Of a DNA stretch of 64,000 nt, positions 37,480-51,274 are shown piece after piece. Both the position numbers and the translations under genes were made by a program. Origin of the DNA: Dillenia suffruticosa (taxonomy: Eukaryota > Streptophyta > Magnoliopsida > Dilleniales > Dilleniaceae); NCBI GenBank assembly GCA_033439265.1, contig JAVTVX010000012.1, positions 35,342,261 to 35,406,260 on the forward strand, given 5' to 3'. The notes below the pieces were generated by a model. It saw only the letters and a program-made list of their open reading frames with translations. It did no database searches and was not told where the DNA came from. Numbering within the stretch: the first letter of the stretch is position 1; each line of letters opens with the position of its first letter.

Positions 37480-38890
37480 CACCTAACACTCAATATCATA
37501 CAATAGTACATGTTTTACTCCGATTTTATAAAACTTTTCCTTCAAATACAATCGCATCGTGATCGTAAAAAACTTTAGATACTCTTTTTCATTGTATCTA
37601 ATCCGTTTTAATCTTATGATTTGTATCCCCATCAATAATACTATCGTTCTGAATGATGAAATCCAGATATTTAAAACATTCACTTTTTAGTACGTCATTT
37701 TCTTGTAATCTAATCGTTTTTTATCATTTTGATAATTATTACTAAACATACAACTCATATAATCAGTTTTTGATCGGTTCAATTTAAATTCTCTGAATTT
37801 CAGTGTAACTCTCCATAACTCCAATTTAGTACAAATACTCTCTCTAACTTTATCGACCAACACTATATCATTTATAAAAAGTATATAACATAGTATTTCA
37901 TTTTAAATATTTTTTATAATTTCATCTAACACTATTATCAAAATAATGAGATTTAATATCAAATTTTGGTGAAATCAAATGTTAATAGAGAAATTATCAC
38001 TCAGATCCCTATAAATTCTTACATTGGTTATAGCTCGCTCATAAATATATCTAATAAGATTAATATATCTCAAGAAAATCTCTATTTTATCAACGTCCTC
38101 CATAATACGTCTCTAAAAACCCTATCATATTTTTTTTCTAGATCAATGAATATCATATATATAGGTCTCTCTTTTGTACTCTAAATGTATCTATCAAATA
38201 TCTTAACAAGTGAATCGTTTCTATAGTAGATCGTCTTGGTATAAATTCAAATTGATTATGAGATATGTTTATCTCAAATTTCAATCTATATTCTATCATT
38301 CACTCTCATAATTTCATAGTGTGACTCATAATTTTAATTTTTCTATAATTGGAATAATATTGTGTGTTTCATTTATTTTTATATAATTGTACAAGTGTGC
38401 TCTCTCTCTATATTTGGGATATTTTCTTGATTTGTCAAATTTTTATTAAAAATATCTATTAACATTACTATACTAAATTCTCCCAAATATTTCCATACCT
38501 AAATAGAAATATCATCAAGTCCTATAGTTTTATTATTTTTATTTTCTTTAATCTCTCGTTTACTTGATGGGGACGAATTTTATATTTAAAATCCATATTA
38601 ATCTCTTTTTATAGGGTGTAGTGATATTTTCAATATTTTTTATACTCTCGATGTTAAAAAAAATTATCAAAATAATTTTTTTAATACTTTCTTATATTCT
38701 CATCCATTGCAAATATACAATTGATTTTATTTTTAATACACCAAACACTATTTAAATTGTTTTCCTTCATTTCCTTTAGTTTTGTAATTATGTAAATCTC
38801 TCTTTCTCTATCATTCATTTCTAGTCTCTTGTATAAATCATTATGCACCTTATTCTTTCATTCATGAATAATTTTTTTCATATTTTTTTA
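37480..38890 (-). mobile_element. Decayed LINE (RTE-type) reverse transcriptase
   Basis: Minus-strand translation, across several frame breaks, follows the plant RTE-type LINE polymerase. In order there are an upstream block like REIYIITKLKEMKENNLNSV, then FIDLEKKYDRV (family pattern FIDLEKAYD.V), VLWR, a block like YIYERAITNVR, KLELWR..L...F.LNRSKTDYM, and finally RLKRIR...K.YLKEKFYKIGVKHVLLYDIEC (family pattern IKAGW.KWR...LKGKFYRTA.RPA.LYGTEC). The catalytic box region is too decayed to judge, and endonuclease and 3' tail are not seen. Many stops and AT-biased changes show that it is old. Confidence 0.75.
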
Positions 38891-40809
38891 TATTTTTACA
38901 TTTTTCATAATAATAATAATAACCGGAAACCATAAAATAATAATAATAATAATAACTTGATTTTGATTCTTTTTACATATTAGCTTTTAGCTGGAATGAT
39001 CGAGTAACTTGATACTGATATTCATTAATTAAAATTTTAAATTCGGAACTAATGTATGAAAAAAAAAAGCCAAATCTAACTCAAATCATATTTAATTAAA
39101 TTTAATATTATTATTAAATATCAATAATTTATATATAAAAAAAAGACTGAATTTTCTTTTATGTATCTAACTAGGCTTTCATATGCTCATTTATTTTGTA
39201 GAAAAATCATGATTGTGCCTTTCAATTTTTATTTTCTTTGGATGAAAAAATACCTCTTATGAAACATAACTAAATGGATAAAGTTCCATATTAACACCCT
39301 AAGTATAACATGTATTTGAATTCATAATTTTAGAAATACATAAGTTATAATTTTTAAAAATAAAATAATATTTAAAATTATAATTTTAAAAGTTAGATAT
39401 ATATAATATATATATCGTGGACAGCCACCCTTCTCCGCCGTGCCCTAACCATTACTACGATTCTATGCTACATTAATTTCAGCTTGTCTGTTGGAAGCCA
39501 TGCTCTTGCAAGAATTTTTTTTTTATTATTTGTATCCAAGTTTTATCCGATTAATTTGGTTTGAGTATTGTGGGTTCCATTTTAGAGATTGGCTCTCTCA
39601 AATCCTTTTTCACAATTCTCAATAATCAAACTCGATACTTCTAGTTAAGAAAGTAAAATATTCGACCACTCAATTCGAAGGAGTTTAGATCCCTCCCAAC
39701 TGTCACGTTGTCACGTACCATGTGAGCATAGTTAGGAGAAATTCCAACAATTTTGAATCTGTAAACGCAATCCCTATTGATAAGATTTTTTATGCATCCC
39801 ACCTGCCCACCACCCAGGAGGCAGTGACCTAGTTTCTATCTATACAAAAATGGATTTCTTTCTTCAATTAGAGAAATTATTGATTGAAATAAGACCAAAT
39901 GATTTGATGTTTTTGATATAGCTTTCTGTGAAAACATTGTTGCAGGCAACTAGAAGATGATGGGTTTTACGAGAGCAATGAAAACCAGTATTGGAAGTGT
40001 GAGCATGACTAGATGTTGAACACAATTAAAGTTATATTTTAAATAATATTAAATTTTCTGAATTAATAAATTACTAATACTATATTAAGACATTTTAAAT
40101 TTGTCATGATCGGTCCCAAATTCCGGTTAAGAAAGAGGATTATAACAGGTTATGTCAAAACCGAAATGAGAAATAAATATGGAAAATCTTTCTTTCCTAT
40201 ATTAATCTCTTAAACGGTTAATTTCAAATTTTAGAATTAAAATTTAATTTGTTAATCTCTTAAACGATTTTTCATCTTTCTTTAATTCATATTATTTTTA
40301 TATACTCAAATGAGAAGAAATTCTGATTCACAAATCCCCACACCGGAATGATTAAATTGAAGAATTTCTTGCCTTCTTAAAATAATTTCTCACCAAATTA
40401 AACGCCTCAGTCTCCATCTCCTTTTTCTTAAGTACAACTTTATTCAAAACAAGCCAAATGGACCCCATATTTAGGCTATCAGAACCATTACTTAATTGGA
40501 TGTTTAGTTGATTCAGTGATCGATTATTGATATATTTTAAATAAAATCTAAATTTATGTATAATAAAAATAGACAATCGAGAAAGTTTTATTTTTTAAAA
40601 ATTCAATCCAACTCGAATTAAATTAAATCGATTACAAAATTATTATCAAATTCCAAATCAAATATTTGTTATCTTGGTAATTTGATAATTTTTTTTATTA
40701 ATATGGATACATTCTTTCTGTCTCGCCTACACTTCTTTGTTGGGATAGGGTATATAAATAGCAGAACCTTATTCGTTAATAATTATTATAATAATTTTTG
40801 ACGCAATCC

Positions 40810-40918
40810 CACGTTGTGGTGTGGTTGGGAGGAAAACGAAGAAGACAAGGATTTTACTAATTTAAAAGTCCATCTTTTGAGAACATATATGCCCACAACA
40901 TCTGATGCAAAAGGTGAG
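40810..40918. repeat. Segment shared with an SNI1 intron
   Basis: GGTTGGGAGGAAAACGAAGA through GCCCACAACAT...GATGCAAAAGGTGAG closely follows 43421-43517, which lies in the intron between SNI1 exons 13 and 14. Same orientation; the ends are not those of a known element. Confidence 0.6.
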
Positions 40919-40979
40919 AAAAAAATAGTCATTACGTTATTAGGTTAAGATTTTACTAATTTCTATTTATAGGCAATTG

Positions 40980-41150
40980 GTGCAGTGATAGATCGTCATA
41001 TCTCTTAATCAAGATTATAAGTTAGATTCTCGATTTAAATATGGAATCGACTACATTAAGAGACTCATATCCCCTAAAAAGGGACCTCAATCGGATCGAT
41101 GCGGATTAGTTAAAACAAAACTCTGGATACCAAAGGACAAATCGAGTTCA
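40980..41150 (+). repeat. SINE-like dispersed repeat, copy 3
   Basis: Contains TCTCTTAATCAAGATTATA, AAGAGACTCATATCCCC and a tail AAAACAAAACTCTGGATACC, in the same order as copies near 545 and 36435. Confidence 0.45.
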
Positions 41151-42823
41151 AGGGCACCGAAAAAAGAAAAATTTTACTAATTTCTCAATAATTAAAATTA
41201 AAATAATCATTACGTTAATCAAGTTTGCTTGCCCTCTTAAGTGCATCTTCTATTGAGATTTATTTATCCTATGCATTTGCAAGAGAAAAAAAATAATAAT
41301 AATAACTTTTATGATAATAAATTGCTAAAGTTCATTTTTTTTCATCTGCACTTGACGTTCTTCTCTCACCCTTGATATAATTCTAAAAGGCTTTTAAAGA
41401 CAAGCACTCAAAAGTGAGATGTAAGAATCATAAAATGATTGAATACTTTTATTCTATATATGTTATTTGAAGAACAACTTAATTATAAAATAAAGTGATC
41501 AAATTCTTTTTTAGGGTACCCCATTTCGGGCATTTAGCCTTGTTTTCGCACCATCATTTTGCTCTTACACAAGGGCCAAGAAAGAGAGAGGATAGGACTC
41601 CCACCCACTGAAGTTGGTAGAAGGAAAATCAAATATCACTAAACCATTAGTATCTCTGGTAATATAAATTTTCATTAATTTGGATATATTTTTTCTAATG
41701 TCACTTATACTTAGGTGCTAATGAGTTTTGACTCAAATGACATCTTTCTCCCCCTCGTGTAATATACTTCAAGTTTAAACCCTAGTATGAACAAAAAAAA
41801 ATACTCAATACTTAAAATACGTTATATAAATAACAAAATTTTCCACCGTAATAACCACCTGAACAATTTTTTACACAATTCATTTCAATCAAACAACATC
41901 ATGCGACACGATTCTAATTTTAATTTAAACTAAACAATTTCGTATTAAAATCGTATGACACATTTGAACATCATGATAAATGTGCCCGTATACAAGTTGA
42001 CATGTTTAACCCATTTAAAACCCGTTCACACACCATATAAATATATAATATGTGCAAATGTTGTTTGAAACATGTTTGATATAGATGTCAAGTATAAATT
42101 TTCACATGATATGAGTACTTTAAACGAATTATTTATCTAATAAACATTAAATCCCACATCGTTGATTCATAGATTGGCCTGAGCCTGTTTTGGGGGGGTC
42201 TTTGGGGGAGGGGGGATGATGCTTTGAGAAACTGAGCAGTCAACACAAAGCATCAAATCATAGTTCTCTTGACTGAAGACATCAATATCCTGATGGGTTT
42301 TCTCGGATGCGCAGACACCAGTGATGTTTCATCCATTCAGCAAAGAATGTGCATCGGTTATGACCTAAGACTAGGGGCATAGAATCCTTAATTGGTATTA
42401 GTTCATCTTTTTCACATGCTAAGGAAATTGCTTGTAAGAGAGGTGAAATAAGAACTAGTTCATTGAAGGCAGACACTGTGTCAAGGTATTCTGCATCAAA
42501 GATCAATAATACATACCGCTTTCAGCTACTGCTCTCATAAATTGAGAAAATGTTTCTCCAAGGCACTATTTGGCAACAGGGATATTCTTTTACTTTGAAA
42601 TTGTCTTTAAGTAGCATCAGCATAAAATTTGAACTTCAGCTCTATTAGACCAAAAGAAGCTTAAGACGTGTGATCATCAATGGTACCAAATAGTGGTGCA
42701 CTTGAATTAGCATCACACAAAAAAGGCAAAAAATATTACGGTTGTGTTGTGCTCTAGGCAAATATATACCAAGTTAAATTGTTGCAACAGCCTTCAAAAT
42801 GCACCAAAAGTTGCTTTGAACTC

Positions 42824-45800
42824 CTATGATTTTGTTGAAAGAATTGTTGCTGCTGTAAATATGGCTTCTCTTGCAAAAGGTAAAATTTTCATATGCCTGC
42901 ACCATGACAAGCAAAAGTAGACAAATAACATGCTGTGTCAATGCCCTACTATCATGTGAAAAATGAGCAACTTGAGTTTTCGACTGTAGCTGATGACAAT
43001 TCTTTTTTGGGGAAAAGAAATGGCAAGTATAATTTCTAAGAAAAGCAGACATAGCAAAACATCAGTGTCAATGTAATTTGCTGGTGAAATTGAAAGAAAT
43101 AAAGAAGCCGTGATCCTTACCCATCTGTTCTTCTCAGAGAGCTAAAAGCAGAAACCAAGTTCTTGCATACGTCCATAAGAGAGCTGCCCTCAGTTTTATC
43201 CTTAGAATTACCAATGCCCTCATCACAGCTTTCGAGGGACAGGGAAATATATGCCTACAAGCAAATAGCAAATTCTTAGCAGGAAAAACATTTCAGAGAA
43301 AGCATGTGCATCATGGAAAATGCTTTCTTGTATCTTCAGTGATTCCCTTTTGTCCTGGCATTTGTAATTTATTTCGATGTAGAGTTCCACAGGGACAGGT
43401 ACTCAAAACTTTGACCTTATGGTTGGGAGGGGAAAACAAGAAAACAAGGTTTTCACAAATATAAAAGACCACCTTCTGAGAACTTGCATGCCCACAACAT
43501 CAAATGCAAAAGGTGAGTATTTAATTACAAACCATGTGCACTACAATATAAGAATATGAATACTACGCATATTTAATCAGAAACCACATCTTCAGTAATC
43601 TCGCCATCATCAAAATGCATATAGATGCATATGCAGAGAAAGGATTACAGAACTATTCTAGCTTAGACTAATCAGGGAAATCTAACCAGCAAGAGATATA
43701 AAATACACCTGAAAAGCATGTGCTAATAGCAATTGAGTGACTCCTGGGTTGAGCTTTTTGGTAATACTTTTCGTGCTGGTATTATTTGAAAAGCACTTCA
43801 AAATTCCACTAAATGTTTCGTCATCTGTTGAACCATTTGACCTTCTAGTGCGAACAGATGGCTGCAATATAGATAAAACACAATGAGCGAAGCTCTAAGA
43901 GCTGTAACACCAGCATTTCAAGCTCAACCTCACGAGCTAAACAGAGTTTTTAAACCCAGAGCTTAGAGACAAAATCACAAAAAAGGAAAAAAAATAATCC
44001 TGTGACAAAATTGAAAGAAGATTGAACATACTGGTCTAAGAATTGTCTGTCTGAAACAAAACGGGTTGAACAGCAAGGAAAGGGAGCACAATGCATTAGA
44101 ACTGCAACATAACAATTACAACATAGGATACATGCCCACTTGGACATCTCTAAATATGTTGAAATTCAGATCTTAGCCAGGCATAACTGTTCTTGTTTGG
44201 GTTCATTTTGGCATTTTTCTCCCCTTTTCTTTTTGAAACAACTCATACCATTCAGATTTAATCTCCTGCCTGAAAATCAAACTAGTTACATGATCTAGGC
44301 TGGAATTCTGGAAGCAAAGAGATGGCAATCACAGCAATAATTCGACAGGAAAGCTGCATGCTCGGGTCAAGGAAGTATCATTATACAAAGAAAGGCAAAC
44401 AAAAGCGTTTGTAACGATTGCAAGTGCAAGTGCTTATGGACTGAGCTACTTGCAGAATTCCTTATCTAAAGTTTGCATTCTCAATTCCTTATATAAAGAG
44501 CTGCCAAAACTCTTCAACTGCAGTATGTCTTTTTGCACCAGAAAGTGAGAAAAACAAATATCTGTTCAGGCAAAATAATGCGTAAAACTGTATGCAGTGA
44601 ATCAGATCTAAAATACACACAACAAAAAGAAAAAGCCAGTCACCTTAGCTATGTACTTTGAGAAGTATTGTAGAGCTATATCTAGCTTCCATCTAGGATC
44701 ACAGAAAACCTGCACAGTTCAATATAGTGCCATAAAACATTTACTGCCCACAATATTTAGAAAATCTATGCATGTGGGGGGGGGGGGGGAGAGAGAGAGA
44801 GAGAGAGTGAGAGGCAGAAGCATTACAGAAAAAATCAGCATACCCAAAATCCTAAAGTATATTTTCAAGCACAGTTTCCAACAAACCATTGGTGAACCCT
44901 GGCTATACACATAGATGTTCAACATATACAAAAAGTAAAAGCAGACAAGTCACAAACGCATATTATTTTCTTCAATCAGCAAGGTTGAAAAGCAAACAGC
45001 ATGCACATAAACCATGACCATTACAATTCTAGAAAGAGCCAAAATCTTCTAGGATAGTGCTCAAAGGCATATGCTAAATTCAGTAATTAATGCCCTCAGC
45101 TCCTACAGTCCCCATCTAGAATTTCTCATGCTTAATACCTCTAGGCATGAAAATAAATTGTCCTCTACAAACAAGAAATTCAAATGATATATTGCTCTCC
45201 ATTGACAGAGAATTACAGGCACGTATATCCAATTTTCAACTTTTCCCTTTTATTGTGCTAGGGATGGCAAAGTTGAGTATGATTGAATGATTGGACTGTT
45301 GAAAAAACTGCCAATAACATACAAATACTAAAGATTACCTGAAGAATTTCGGATAGCATGTCACTGTCATAAGTAAGTTCATCAACTATTATTTCCACCA
45401 AAGGTGTTCTGCACCAGATTGCAATAATGTCTTCATCTTGGATCATCACGCGATGAAAGAAATGGAGTGGGTGTGAGGGAGGGGAGGGGGATAGGGATTG
45501 CTTGGAAAGAAGCATTACCTCACACCATCAGCTCTGGTGATCAAACCACGAGTGTCTGCTGTCTTCCTTGAGTTATCAAGCTCCATAACCTAAATAGTAC
45601 AAATGGTTATGCATATGCTGCAGTTATCTGCTATCTTGACCAATAAAAGGTCAGGTATGAACCTTACCATAACCAGGAGCCTCTGCAAGGCAAGACAAGC
45701 ATCTTGTCCTATTTCAGTTAATGCGAAAGCCACTGCGTTGTTGCAACATTCATTTTGCCTTGTTGATGCATCAGCTTCTGATCTTGAATCATCAGTAGGC

Positions 45801-48800
45801 AATCCAGCAGGCAAATGACACAATGCCGACAAAGTGGACAAACAATCTTTCATTAAGCTTTTATAGTTTATCCTTCTTGATGCCTGCACATAAATGTGGA
45901 ATGTTCATAACTTATGAATTTAACTCCCAATATGGACATGAAACTATACTATAACACACCAATGGTTTTTGCATGGATATATAATTAATGTATGTATGTA
46001 TGAACGTATGTTCATATGCAATTCCAAAGACGTACATTCCCGCTTCCCACCACACACAAACACAGGTTAATGAACCACTAGACTAGCGTGAAATGGCTAA
46101 ATGAAGTTTAGGCAACATTTCTGTAACAATGGAAAAGGATGGGAGAAGGCATGGATCCCATGGAAGGAATGCATATTATATATCCCTGAACACATAAGGT
46201 TATCACATTTTCTTTTGTCCAGGCTTGGAGGTTTTCATTATCCAGGAGCGTATGTTATAAGGTTAAAGCACTCCAGGTCCCGATACCTAACATAAACGCA
46301 TTTCGCAATCAACCTATTTTCTTGTAGCACAATGAATTGGCTGGGATCTGATGCCATTGAGTCTGTTCCAAATTTCCAAAATGCTTTAATTGAAGTGCAT
46401 AATCATCATGGAAGTATGGAACTTCTGATGTCCTAGTGAGGGTCCTGACTAAGTACAGCATGAAAAGGGAAAAAAGTCAATGAAAGCTGATCAAGGGTTT
46501 ACAACAACCAAAGACCTGCATGCTGGCAGTGGTTTGGGCAGACACTAGACCTGCTAAAGACCCGAACCATAGAGTACTTAGTACCGGTGCCACAGAGAGA
46601 TGTTTTAAATCTGGCATTGAAATCCTCCTTATTTATTATTTTATTAGAATTATAATATATTCTGATAATACATATATGGTCCAATGCAGATGCATATGTA
46701 ATTATCACTTGGACTTCTACATGTACTCCCCATCCCTAATTAATATACACAATGATCTGCCATGAGTATGGGCTAAGATATCAAACTAAAGCACTAAGGC
46801 AGGTGAATAGAGGTTACAGTGTCACATTTTTTTACATTACTTATCAACAGATAGCCCATATGAGCCCCTGCTATTTAGAGCTTCATAAAATTGAATATAC
46901 CAGAAGCATGTTGATCAGTGATTCCCTTATAAGAGTCCACTCCATGGTTCCTGCAAAATAATAGCAAACGCTTTAATAGAGAACGTAAGATTATTAAAAA
47001 TATATATATATCAAATATGCAGAACTCTGTGAAGCACAGAAACAAAAAGAGGACACGAGACCACAACCACGACAAAGCTGTAAAGTTTACACTGCTGTAA
47101 AGTACGAAGTGTTGCATGGTGTTGTGCCCGAAGATGCGTCGTGGACACAAATTTATTTCTAGATGTGTCACACACAGCAGAAGGTCATACAATTTCAAGA
47201 GATTCAGATCAGATTCAGTGCACCTTCATAGACTTTATTCCGAGGTAAAAAATCTCCTTCGAGAATGTTGACAAGATATTGAAACAGCAACATGTTTCCA
47301 AGGAACTGTTCAAAGACCAAGAATGTAGGAGATAAGAAAATATAAAGAAATGTGAAAAATATTTGGTTATCAGCAAAGGTTTTATTTGCTATATAAGACT
47401 AGATAATTTTGCAGAATAGAAATTATTCAGATTACAAGAGAAATAAATGATGAAAAATTAAAGCTTCAAATGCAAAGAAATAGGAAAAGCAAAAGATAAA
47501 ACTACACAATAAAGGCACATGTGTCCTAAGAGAATTGATAAAATTAAGTGCTGGAAATTTTCAAGGCAGAAAGCATGTACTGCTAAAATTTTTAGTGCAA
47601 GTAGGATGAACATGTTAATTTGGTTTCAAAAGTCTCATTTAACACATAGAAATTAAGCAAAGCATTTGGAGAAAACTAAGTAGGTTCCCAGAAAACATTC
47701 AGCTCATTTACATGAATCCAGAAATTTTGAGGTTATTGTGTTTGAATGAGCACCCTTTGTACCCAAAATTAAGTAATATGCCAATTTTTAACATAAACCA
47801 AACGAGATTTCAAGACTTCTTTAAATTGCCTTATGGTATTGTACTTTCTTAATCACAACTCAAGTCTATAAGGAAAGGATTCAAGCATCATAAATGCTAA
47901 AGGAATGAATCTCAGTTCACACCTCAGAATACTGAAATCCTGGACTTAGGTGGTTCAGCACTGCAATTTCAACTAATAGAAGCAAATGCACAGTTTTAAG
48001 GGTTATATATCTTAAGTGGATAGATCTGAAAAGAGAGGGTGCCAGACACCTAGCCACTGGTCAACTAAGTTTCTGTATTAGAGAGCTAGGATGAACAGGG
48101 ATGGGAGGGTTAAATGAGCAAAAAGGAAGGTGACCTGACTTTTCTGGTTACAATAACAAAAATTACACAAGGCCTGCAAAGTAAAGCTCAGATCTTTGTA
48201 GTACAACAATCACACCATACAGAAACCAACAAGTCTAGATAGGTGTTATTTGTTGCCATGAATTTGCCCATTGAAGTACTAAATAAACATTTAACATTGC
48301 ACTGGTTACTACCATAAAGTCACCCCAAGCAGCAAAAGTAGACCACTTGTTGCAATGCTAGTGGAGAACTTAATAGCATCCAATAAAAAAATAAAAAAGA
48401 AAAAAAAATATCGATAAGAGGATAACCTAAAAATACCGATAAGAGGATAACCTTGATGTTTTCTGCTTGAGAGTCTCTTCCATTGACCATATTAGAAATA
48501 TCTTGTACCAAATTGTGAAAGCCCTATAGAACACAGAAAGTGCTAAATAGTGAAACATGAGAACCCATGCTTCAATCTATATTCACAAGGAGAAAAGTGG
48601 AAACAATCACAAAACGGGCATTATTCACAAGGAATTATGTGATTATCACCTCCTCATATCCAAATGACAAGACAAGGAAAAGGCAGTGAATTGCTGTTTT
48701 GAAGTTGTGGAAGTTGCTTTAACGCATTTGTGACACCAACAGGAAAAAATTTTGCTACTTCAATACCAAATTTCCAACAGCTTGCATTTACTCAGTCCTA

Positions 48801-50463
48801 GAAGAACCAGTCTTTCCTCAAATCCTCTTTTTACCATTTCATCCTATTACAAAAATCACCTCTAGCATCAATTTATTCTTATAATATTTAAAAACCTATA
48901 TTCTTTTTAAATAATACAAAAAAGAAAGTATCTAAATTGATAAGAACTCAGTTAACCTATTCACTATTCATCTAGATATAAACCATCACATTATGATCAT
49001 ATTTCATATATAAAAGCCTGCTAACAAGGAAACAAACACACCTTGTAGATATTCGCAAACTAAGAAACAATGTCATAATTGTAAAACATTTAATCGAGTG
49101 CCAAAATATATGTTATTAAACTTCCACGTGACAGGAAAATAAGGAAATCCTAGGTTCACATAGATGTGATATGATAACTTAACCTGCGAAGTTATGGCAT
49201 TGAGCAAGTAACACTTTCATAAGATCCAACAACATGACCATTTCAATGGGTAAGATGATCTCCCTTATGATGCCTCCTTGTTGATTTTAGATACTGGTGT
49301 GGACAAGGCAGAGTTTCAAGCATCCAAACTCACCTGGGAATCAATTAGTCCTCCAGCTTTCTCATCAGCTGCATCCCTATCAGCATATCCAACACCTGTG
49401 CCAAAAGCAAATGGTACCCAATCCTATTTTTCAAAGAGAGGGAAAAAAATTTACATCACTAATCAGGCACATTAGATGTAACAAAACAAAAGCACGGTAA
49501 GCAGTTGATCAGGATGTCTATGGCTTACAATTAATGCACAACTAGTAACATAGAAAGTTCATTCATGAGCGTTTCTTATACCTCTTTGGAAACAGCTAGT
49601 TCAAGTGGTTCTCCCATGGAAGAATCAGCCTTATTGACATCAGTCAGACATACCCGTGGGAAGTGCTATGTGCAATAGAGAATGCCCAGAAGCAAAAGTT
49701 ATCAAAGGTTTCCAAAGCCCATAACAATATAAACTTAAGTGAATTATACTAGAAACACAACAGTAAATAAGCACCTTATCCAACTCAATCAGAAGCTGAT
49801 AACTCGCCATTATCAGTTCTATAGATTTCCCATCCTTCAATATATGAAATACTGCTGCACGCATTTTGCTTTTTCGCATATGTGTACAAAATTTCGTAGA
49901 CAAAAGGAAAATACATCCAAATTAGATTAATGAAACAAGAGGAAAAACAGTAAAAAGACCAGCAGAATTTTGAAGCCCATCAAACAATTATTCTTCACAT
50001 TAAAATGTCAAAATAAAATGCATAAATTAACTAATGACCTTCTAGAGAGTATGTCTTATCAAACATAGAAATATTAATTCAAGAATGTCTTATCAAACAT
50101 TGAAATATTAATTCAATATACCCATGTAGCTGATTACTCAGAGTGAGAGAGAAAGAGAGAAAAAAATTCAAGATACCCATTTACAGCTCGCCATGAACCA
50201 CAAAGCCAAACCAAAAATAGAAAAAGAAAAAATTACCCACAGAGAGATAGGAAGAGGCAAAAATTCAAGATACCCATTTACAGCTACATATTCAAACAGA
50301 AAAATAGCCAAATTACTCAGAGAGAGAGAGAGATTAAAATACCAAGATGGAGGAGTTCCATCTTCGGGAAGTAAGGAAGAGGAACGAACAGCTTCAAGGA
50401 AAGCAATTCCTGCGTTTGGATTAACAAAACTATCATAAAAATTTCATAAAAAGAGCAGACTAA

Positions 50464-50494
<31 letters not shown>

Positions 50495-50624
50495 AGAGAG
50501 TGAGAGTACTATCGTCGGTGACATCTTGGGAGTCATTAGGAGCGGAGGAATCGAGAATAGCCATAGTGTTCTCTTCGATTCCATTTCTAATGCTTCTTCT
50601 TCGCTTCGATTTCGGTCCCTCCAT
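42824..50624 (-). CDS. SNI1: SNI1, SMC5/6-associated negative regulator of systemic acquired resistance
   Basis: SNI1 is a helical nuclear protein. In Arabidopsis it represses immune genes and belongs to the SMC5/6 DNA-repair complex (Nse6-like role). Exons: 50624-50510, 50409-50343, 49868-49775, 49665-49582, 49423-49334, 48523-48452, 47305-47224, 46950-46901, 45883-45668, 45589-45519, 45408-45339, 44709-44644, 43861-43709, 43254-43121, 42896-42824. All phases agree: 1437 bases, 478 aa (Arabidopsis about 432). Recognised blocks: [111 protein letters not shown]. An in-frame stop lies just upstream of the start. Exon 9 encodes a segment of about 30 residues, Cys-, Asp- and Ser-rich, absent from Arabidopsis as I recall it. 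The exon 3 acceptor (GCGAAAAAG|C) lacks a strong pyrimidine tract. A GA-rich run lies in intron 1. Confidence 0.93.
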
Positions 50625-50817
50625 TTTCCCTTGCGCCTCTCAATTTGTTTCTTTTTCTTTTTTTTCAATTCGCCTTCCAATTAGTACCAAAATTTTGAAA
50701 ACCCTAATTTTTTAGCCTTTTTGTTTATTCCTTGGATTAGGGCGGGAAAAATAAACAGCTTAAAGTCAATGGATTAATTATTTGGACGGATAAGGTTAAA
50801 AGAGCTTCTAAAAAATG

Positions 50818-50826
50818 AAAAAAAAA
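50818..50826 (-). terminator. Pol III terminator of tRNA-Glu
   Basis: A run of nine T on the minus strand, 13 bases past the tRNA 3' end, a standard RNA polymerase III stop signal. Confidence 0.75.
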
Positions 50827-50839
50827 TGGACAACAACCC

Positions 50840-50912
50840 TTCCGTTGCCGGGAATCGAACCCGGGTCTTTCGGGTGAGAGCCGAATATCCTAACCGACTA
50901 GACTACAACGGA
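50840..50912 (-). tRNA. tRNA-Glu (anticodon CUC)
   Basis: Minus strand, 73 nt without intron or encoded CCA. Acceptor stem TCCGTTG/CAACGGA with discriminator A; D-arm region GTCTAGTCGGTTAGGAT; anticodon arm TTCGG-CTCTCAC-CCGAA with anticodon CTC at positions 34-36; T-arm CCGGG-TTCGATT-CCCGG. A T-run terminator follows. It decodes GAG. It lies 215 bp upstream of the SNI1 start codon on the same strand, inside what should be the SNI1 promoter region. Confidence 0.97.
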
Positions 50913-51274
50913 TGTATGCTCGCAGTGAACAGACACGATATTCATACAATTGTAAGTTCATCTCCAATAGCCACTCACCTTTTATATATATTGATATCTG
51001 AATGGATAACAAAAGGCCTGCACGTCAATTACAACGAGCCACTGGCCAAAAAAATCACCAATCCAAGACACCCAAAACCAATCAACACCCAACAAAAATG
51101 AAAGAAAGAGGGCGAAAAAAAAAGTCGAATACACTCACATACTGATCCAATGGAGCATAAAGGAAGAAGAAAAAGAAGGAAAAAGAGAATGCCTTTAGTT
51201 ATGAGGTGTGAATGCTACAATGTTTCCATTTCACCCCATGTTTTCTCCCTCTTTTGACCGCAGTGGAGCCCATT

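Larger units (their letters stand above)
38891..42820. other. Intergenic DNA downstream of SNI1
   Basis: AT-rich with no supported gene. It contains a SINE-like repeat (40980-41150) and a segment at 40810-40918 that resembles part of an SNI1 intron. A minus open frame at 42282-42506 lies just beyond the SNI1 stop and could be 3' untranslated sequence; I do not recognise its product. Confidence 0.55.

Noticed and set aside
42282-42506. Minus-strand 74-codon frame downstream of SNI1 as a separate gene
   Set aside because: It follows the SNI1 stop and is most likely 3' untranslated or intergenic; no recognised product.
50444-50680. Minus frame of 78 codons overlapping SNI1 exon 1
   Set aside because: It is an alternative frame of exon 1 and a GA microsatellite; the SNI1 frame is clearly the coding one.
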